Assembly (NCBI RefSeq): GCF_001746415.1
Contig: NZ_MEHJ01000001.1
Location: 2,563,001-2,627,000 of the forward strand
Origin: Streptomyces agglomeratus
GTDB taxonomy: Bacteria > Actinomycetota > Actinomycetes > Streptomycetales > Streptomycetaceae
Reading direction: 5' to 3'
DNA: 64,000 bases
Shown here: positions 60,424 to 64,000 of the stretch, piece by piece
Numbering within the stretch: the stretch's first letter is position 1
Layout of the letters: the number at the start of each line of letters is the position of its first letter
Made by a program: the position numbers and the translations under genes
The notes under the pieces: generated by a model
Database searches by the model: none
Told to the model about the DNA's origin: nothing
What the model saw: only the letters and a program-made list of their open reading frames with translations

Positions 60424-60666
60424 GTGGACCTCACGACTGACGCATTCACGAGCGATTCCCGCACCTGGCGCATCCGCCGAACTCCGCAGCATTCCGCCCG
60501 CCTCGCCGCCAGGCAATTCGAAGCGGTCCGCCGGCGAAATCCGGCCGGGGTCGAGACGGCAGGGCCACCCGGTGTTCCGGCCCGGGCGGCGGACCCCTTC
60601 GCATTCTCCGGCCGACGCCGCGTACGAGTTGCCGCACGACGCCTACGGAAGGACCGCGGACGATGA
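60424..60666 (+). CDS. Possible 80-residue protein overlapping the P450 start
   Basis: GTG at 60424 opens an 80-codon frame that ends in TGA overlapping the P450 ATG (ATGA), the usual sign of coupling. The product is basic (about 20 Arg) with no recognisable motif. Third-position G+C is about 70%, below typical Streptomyces genes, and AAGGGCG lies 10 bases upstream. A second frame from GTG at 60572 (36 codons, MFRPGRRTPSHSP then AAYELPHDAYGRT) has AGGG ahead and a higher third-position G+C, near 88% in its first part; it runs 20 bases into the P450 gene. At most one is likely real. Confidence 0.3.
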   Translation: MDLTTDAFTSDSRTWRIRRTPQHSARLAARQFEAVRRRNPAGVETAGPPGVPARAADPFAFSGRRRVRVAARRLRKDRGR

Positions 60667-61853
60667 GCGACAGGCTGCTTGATTTCCCGCTTTCGCGGCG
60701 GGGCGACGTACTCCCCGAAGAGTGCTCCTGGCTGCGCGAGCAGCAGCCGGTGGCCCGGGTGCGCACACTCACCGGTGACAGTGCCTGGCTGGTGAGCAGC
60801 TACGCGCTGGCCAAACAGGTGCTGGAGGACGACAGGTTCAGTCTCAAGGACACGACCGCTCCGGGGGTGCCGCGCCAGTACGCGCCGACCGTCCCGCCCG
60901 AGGTCGTGAACAACATGGGGAACATCGACAGCGCCGCTCTGCGCGGGGCCGTGATGAAGGCGCTCAACCCGCGAACGGGCGAGGGTCTGAACGGCTGGCT
61001 GCGCATCACGGCGGACCGGCTCATCGACGACCTGATGGCCTGGGGACCTCCGGTGGACCTCCGGGCGGGGTTCGCCGACCCCTTCTCGGCGGCGCTGCAC
61101 TGCAAGGTTCTCGGAGTGCCGTTCGAGGACTGGCCGCGGCTCATGTCGAGTCTGGACATCGCGTTCATGACCAGCGCGCACCCCTTCGAGGGCGCACAGC
61201 TCAACTGGTACAAGGACGTCGGCTACATGGTGGAGCGGCTCAACGCTCCCGCGTCCGAACGGGCGGGGCTCCTGGGTGAGCTGGCCGCGCTGCGTGAGGA
61301 CGCGGAGTCCTCACACCTGACGGACGAGATGCTCGCCACCGTCGCCGCCTCACTGTTCGGCGCGGGCGCGGTCTCCACGTCCGCGTTCCTGGTGCTCGCG
61401 GTGCTCGCGCTGCTCCAGCGGCCGGAACTGATCGGCTATCTGCGCGACCACCCCGACCGGATGGGCCGCGCCGTCGACGAGCTGCTGCGCTGGAACCTGT
61501 CGGTCGGCGACGGCCTGCCGCGCCTCGCTCTCGCCGACGTACGGCTCGGTGACGTGCTCGTGCGCAAGGGCGAGCTGGTCCTGGTCCTCGTCGAGGGGGC
61601 CAACTTCGACCCGGAGGTCTTCGAGGACCCGCGGACCCTGAACCTGAACCGCGAGCACAACCCGCATCTGGCCTTCGGTGCCGGCCGGCACTTCTGCCCG
61701 GCGTCCGCGCTCGGGCGCGCGCACGCCCGTGCGGCGCTCTCGGTGCTGGTGGAGCGGATGCCGCGGCTGGGGCTCGCGGTTCCGGCGGAGCAACTGGTGT
61801 GGCGTACGGGCTTCATCAAGCGGCTGCCGGAGCGGCTTCCGGTGCTCTGGTAG
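60663..61853 (+). CDS. Cytochrome P450, CYP121-like
   Basis: A 396-residue P450 with GAGRHFCPASALGRAHA around the heme cysteine at residue 345. This matches, as I recall it, Cys345 of the 396-residue CYP121 of Mycobacterium tuberculosis, which couples the rings of cyclo(Tyr-Tyr). Further shared runs are PPEVVNNMGNI, ALHCKVLG, GDGLPRLALADV-like blocks, KGELVLVLVEGANFDPE and PERLPVLW. The I-helix is LFGAGAVSTSAF, lacking the usual acid-alcohol pair. At the positions of CYP121 Gln385 and Arg386 it has Ile and Lys. GGAAGG lies upstream of the ATG. The natural substrate is unknown. Confidence 0.92.
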   Translation: MSDRLLDFPLSRRGDVLPEECSWLREQQPVARVRTLTGDSAWLVSSYALAKQVLEDDRFSLKDTTAPGVPRQYAPTVPPEVVNNMGNIDSAALRGAVMKALNPRTGEGLNGWLRITADRLIDDLMAWGPPVDLRAGFADPFSAALHCKVLGVPFEDWPRLMSSLDIAFMTSAHPFEGAQLNWYKDVGYMVERLNAPASERAGLLGELAALREDAESSHLTDEMLATVAASLFGAGAVSTSAFLVLAVLALLQRPELIGYLRDHPDRMGRAVDELLRWNLSVGDGLPRLALADVRLGDVLVRKGELVLVLVEGANFDPEVFEDPRTLNLNREHNPHLAFGAGRHFCPASALGRAHARAALSVLVERMPRLGLAVPAEQLVWRTGFIKRLPERLPVLW

Positions 61854-61874
61854 GGAATCCGGCGGCGGCCCGTG

Positions 61875-63059
61875 TCAGCGGAAGACGCCCGTGTGGCCGA
61901 GCGAGTAGCGGCCCGGCTGCGGGTAGACCGCCAGGCCGTGCGGGCCGCCGCCGACCGGGATGCGGGCGAGCTGGTCACCGGTGGTGGTGTCGATCGCGTA
62001 CACCTCGGAGTCGTAACGCCCGGACAGCCACAGCACCTTGCCGTCGGCCGAGACGCCGCCCATGTCCGGGCTGCCGCCGTCCGGCAGGTGCCACTTCTTC
62101 GTCAGCTTCTTCTTGGTGAAGTCGAACACGGAGACGGACCCCTCGCCGCGGTTGGAGACGTACATCTCCCGGGAGTCGCGCGAGACGTAGAGGCCGTGGC
62201 AGCCCTTGCCCGTCGGCAGCAGCTCGGGGGTGGTGAACTTCTCGCCGTCCAGGACCCACATGCCGTGCGCCATCATGTCCGCGATGTAGATCGTCTTCCC
62301 GTCGGGCGAGATCTTCACGTCCTGCGGCATCGCGCCCTCGAACGGAAGCTTCTGCTGGCCGACCACCTTCATCTTCTCGGTGTCGACCTTGAGCAGCTCC
62401 CCGGAGAACTCGCAGGAGACGACGAAGTACCGGCCGTCGGCGGAGAAGTCGGCGTGGTTGACGCCGTAACAGGAGACCGGAACGGTCTTCCTGCGCTCCA
62501 TGGTGTGCGGGTCGCGGAAGACCAGTTCGCGGTCCATCGACGCCATGACGACGGCGTACTTCCCGTTGGGCGTGAAGTAGAGGTTGTACGGGTCGTGCAC
62601 CTCCACCGGCTTGCCCACCTCGCCCGTCGCCGGGTCGATCGGGGTGAGCGTGTGGCCCCGGTTGTTGTTGACCCACAGGGTCTTCATGTCCCAGGACGGG
62701 ACGACGTGCTGCGGCTGGACGCCGACCGGGATGGTCTTGACGACCTTGTACGTCTTCGGGTCGATCACCGACACCGTGTTGGAGTTGGTGTTGGGGACGT
62801 AGACGCGGGACGGGAAGTTCTTGACGGCCGGTGACAGCTGGTTCGGCCGGTCGGCGGCGTAGACGTCCTTCGGGTCGAGCACCGGCGGCATCCCGGGCAG
62901 CCCGGCGGGCACGGTCTTCTCCACTTTGCCGGGCGGCGCGGCGCCCTCGGTGCCGCGCGCCTCGGCCGGGCCCTTGTCGTGGGGGCCGGCGCAGCCCGCG
63001 AGGGTGGCCAGGAGGGCGCCGGCGAGCAGTGCGGCCGTACGTCGGGTGATCGTCGTCAT
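61875..63059 (-). CDS. Lipoprotein YVTN-type beta-propeller
   Basis: A 394-residue secreted lipoprotein with lipobox LATLAGC. At least six propeller repeats are visible, e.g. YVPNTNSNTVSVIDPKTYKV, VNNNRGHTLTPIDPATG, VSNRGEGSVSVFDF and LSGRYDSEVYAIDTTTGD. These are YVTN-like surface or electron-transfer-type repeats; enzymatic activity is unknown. It overlaps the stop of the deacetylase-like gene by four bases (ATGA), so the two are translated together. It converges on the P450 gene with a 21-base gap. Confidence 0.9.
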   Translation of the reverse strand: MTTITRRTAALLAGALLATLAGCAGPHDKGPAEARGTEGAAPPGKVEKTVPAGLPGMPPVLDPKDVYAADRPNQLSPAVKNFPSRVYVPNTNSNTVSVIDPKTYKVVKTIPVGVQPQHVVPSWDMKTLWVNNNRGHTLTPIDPATGEVGKPVEVHDPYNLYFTPNGKYAVVMASMDRELVFRDPHTMERRKTVPVSCYGVNHADFSADGRYFVVSCEFSGELLKVDTEKMKVVGQQKLPFEGAMPQDVKISPDGKTIYIADMMAHGMWVLDGEKFTTPELLPTGKGCHGLYVSRDSREMYVSNRGEGSVSVFDFTKKKLTKKWHLPDGGSPDMGGVSADGKVLWLSGRYDSEVYAIDTTTGDQLARIPVGGGPHGLAVYPQPGRYSLGHTGVFR

Positions 63060-63871
63060 CGGGTCAGCAGCTCCGTGGTCGTCACCGCGCGCAGGCCACG
63101 GCGGTCGAGTTCGTCGAGGAGGGCGGGCAGGGCGGCGACCGTGTCCGCGTAGCCGAAGTGCAGGCTCACCACGGATCCGTTGCGGACCTCCCCGGCGATC
63201 CTGCGGGTGACGGCCGGGGCGCCGGGTGAGGTGAAGTCCAGCGGGTCGACGTCGTACGAGAGGACGTGCGGGTAGCCGGCCCGGCGCGCCAGCCGCTGCA
63301 CGAGCGGCGTGGCGTACTGGGCGCGCGACGGCCGGAACCAGGTGCCGATAGAGCCGGTGAGCCGGCGCAGCCGGTCGGCGCAGCCGCTGATCTCGGCGTA
63401 CGCCTCCCGCTCGCCCATGGCCGAGATGGCGAGGTGGCGCTGGGTGTGGTTGCCGAGGTCGTGGCCGCCGTCGAGGATGCGGCGGGCAAGCCGGGGGTGG
63501 GCGTCCAGCCAGCTGCCGACCGCGAGGACGGTGAGGCGGGCGCCGCGCCGCTCGGCCTCGGCGAGCACGGCCCGCGCGGTGGCCGGGTCGCCCTGGCCGT
63601 GGAAGGTGAGGGCGACGCGGGGCCGGTCGCGCGGGCCGTGGGTGATCTGGACGGGCAGGCCCGCGAAGCGGTGGGGCCCGGGGGCGGGGCGGGGGGCCGC
63701 GGGCCGGGCCGTGGCGGCAGGACCGGAGGGCGCGCCGGCGGACGGTGCGGGGGCGGGTGACCCGGGGCCCGCCTCGCAGCCGGTGGCGAGTGTTCCCGCG
63801 GCGGCCGCCCCGGCCGCTCCGGCTCCGGCGCGCAGCACGCTACGGCGGCATGTCAGTGTCACGCGCCCCAT
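63056..63871 (-). CDS. Secreted polysaccharide-deacetylase-family protein
   Basis: A 271-residue NodB-fold protein. The N-terminus has twin arginines (CRRSVLRAGAGAAGAAAAGT) and a lipobox-like LATGC, so it is exported. Metal histidines are in GNHTQRHLAIS, and SRAQYATPLVQRLAR and SLHFGYADT fit later motifs. The first motif reads TFHGQGD instead of TFDDG, so the catalytic base or metal site differs from the classic form. ATG at 63871 has no clear ribosome site; a GTG three codons later is possible. It is the first gene of a coupled pair with the propeller. Confidence 0.87.
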   Translation of the reverse strand: MGRVTLTCRRSVLRAGAGAAGAAAAGTLATGCEAGPGSPAPAPSAGAPSGPAATARPAAPRPAPGPHRFAGLPVQITHGPRDRPRVALTFHGQGDPATARAVLAEAERRGARLTVLAVGSWLDAHPRLARRILDGGHDLGNHTQRHLAISAMGEREAYAEISGCADRLRRLTGSIGTWFRPSRAQYATPLVQRLARRAGYPHVLSYDVDPLDFTSPGAPAVTRRIAGEVRNGSVVSLHFGYADTVAALPALLDELDRRGLRAVTTTELLTR

Positions 63872-64000
63872 TTAAGGGGTAATGCGAGCAAAAGATAACG
63901 ATTGAGCCAATTCGCGGCACAGCGGGTCGCCCGACACCGTGACCGCACCCAGGGGCGCTGGCTAATGATTCACCCGTCACGACCCATATTTATGCACGCA

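Noticed and set aside
60241..60663. Biarylitide-type pentapeptide gene (MxYYH style) before the P450
   Set aside because: I read all three plus-strand frames for a short Met-x-Tyr-Tyr-His frame and found none.

Overview
The DNA is about 70% G+C or more, with G/C-heavy third codon positions, frequent GTG/TTG starts, GGAGG-type ribosome sites, Tat and lipoprotein signals and large regulators. This points to an actinomycete, almost certainly Streptomyces. From memory, the order of the left 45 kb matches the S. coelicolor core region around SCO5469-SCO5511; this was inferred without a database search.

Layout. 1-13 kb: the start of a cyclic-di-GMP protein that runs off the edge, a D-2-hydroxyacid dehydrogenase, an aldo/keto reductase, a lipoprotein sugar-dehydrogenase propeller, a giant LuxR-type ATPase regulator, an MMPL transporter and a Tat-exported phospholipase C. 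13-28 kb: translation and RNA-modification genes, namely gatCAB with a small insert gene, a GGDEF-EAL protein (rmdB-like), ligA, a MetE-like protein overlapping an SDR gene, a LOG-like protein, DUF427, mnmA, a Tat-exported amidase and a cysteine desulfurase that probably feeds MnmA. 28-36.5 kb: a FabR/DesT-like TetR with candidate operators, a hotdog thioesterase, a TRIC channel and a complete oligopeptide ABC transporter. 37-45 kb: a secreted unknown protein, two SseB-like paralogues, a P-loop kinase, then a tandem glycine riboswitch ahead of gcvT-gcvH-glyA-sdaA, a unit that turns glycine into serine and then pyruvate. 45-47 kb: a PPK2 kinase and a MerR regulator.

At 47.1-48.4 kb there are decayed IS5- and IS110-type transposase fragments and a 26-bp perfect inverted repeat. 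Beyond this the content looks accessory: csbD and PRC-barrel stress proteins, an amino acid permease with a divergent TetR, an ornithine-lipid olsBA-like pair, GNAT proteins, TerD, a beta-lactamase-fold hydrolase, a 2,4-dienoyl-CoA reductase with a PadR regulator, an EF-hand protein, a cytochrome P450 very like mycobacterial CYP121, and a coupled deacetylase/beta-propeller pair.

The best lead for something undescribed is the CYP121-like P450. It has the same length and the same heme-cysteine position as CYP121, but no cyclodipeptide synthase is in view and two residues matching CYP121 substrate contacts are changed. Small open frames run directly into its start codon.
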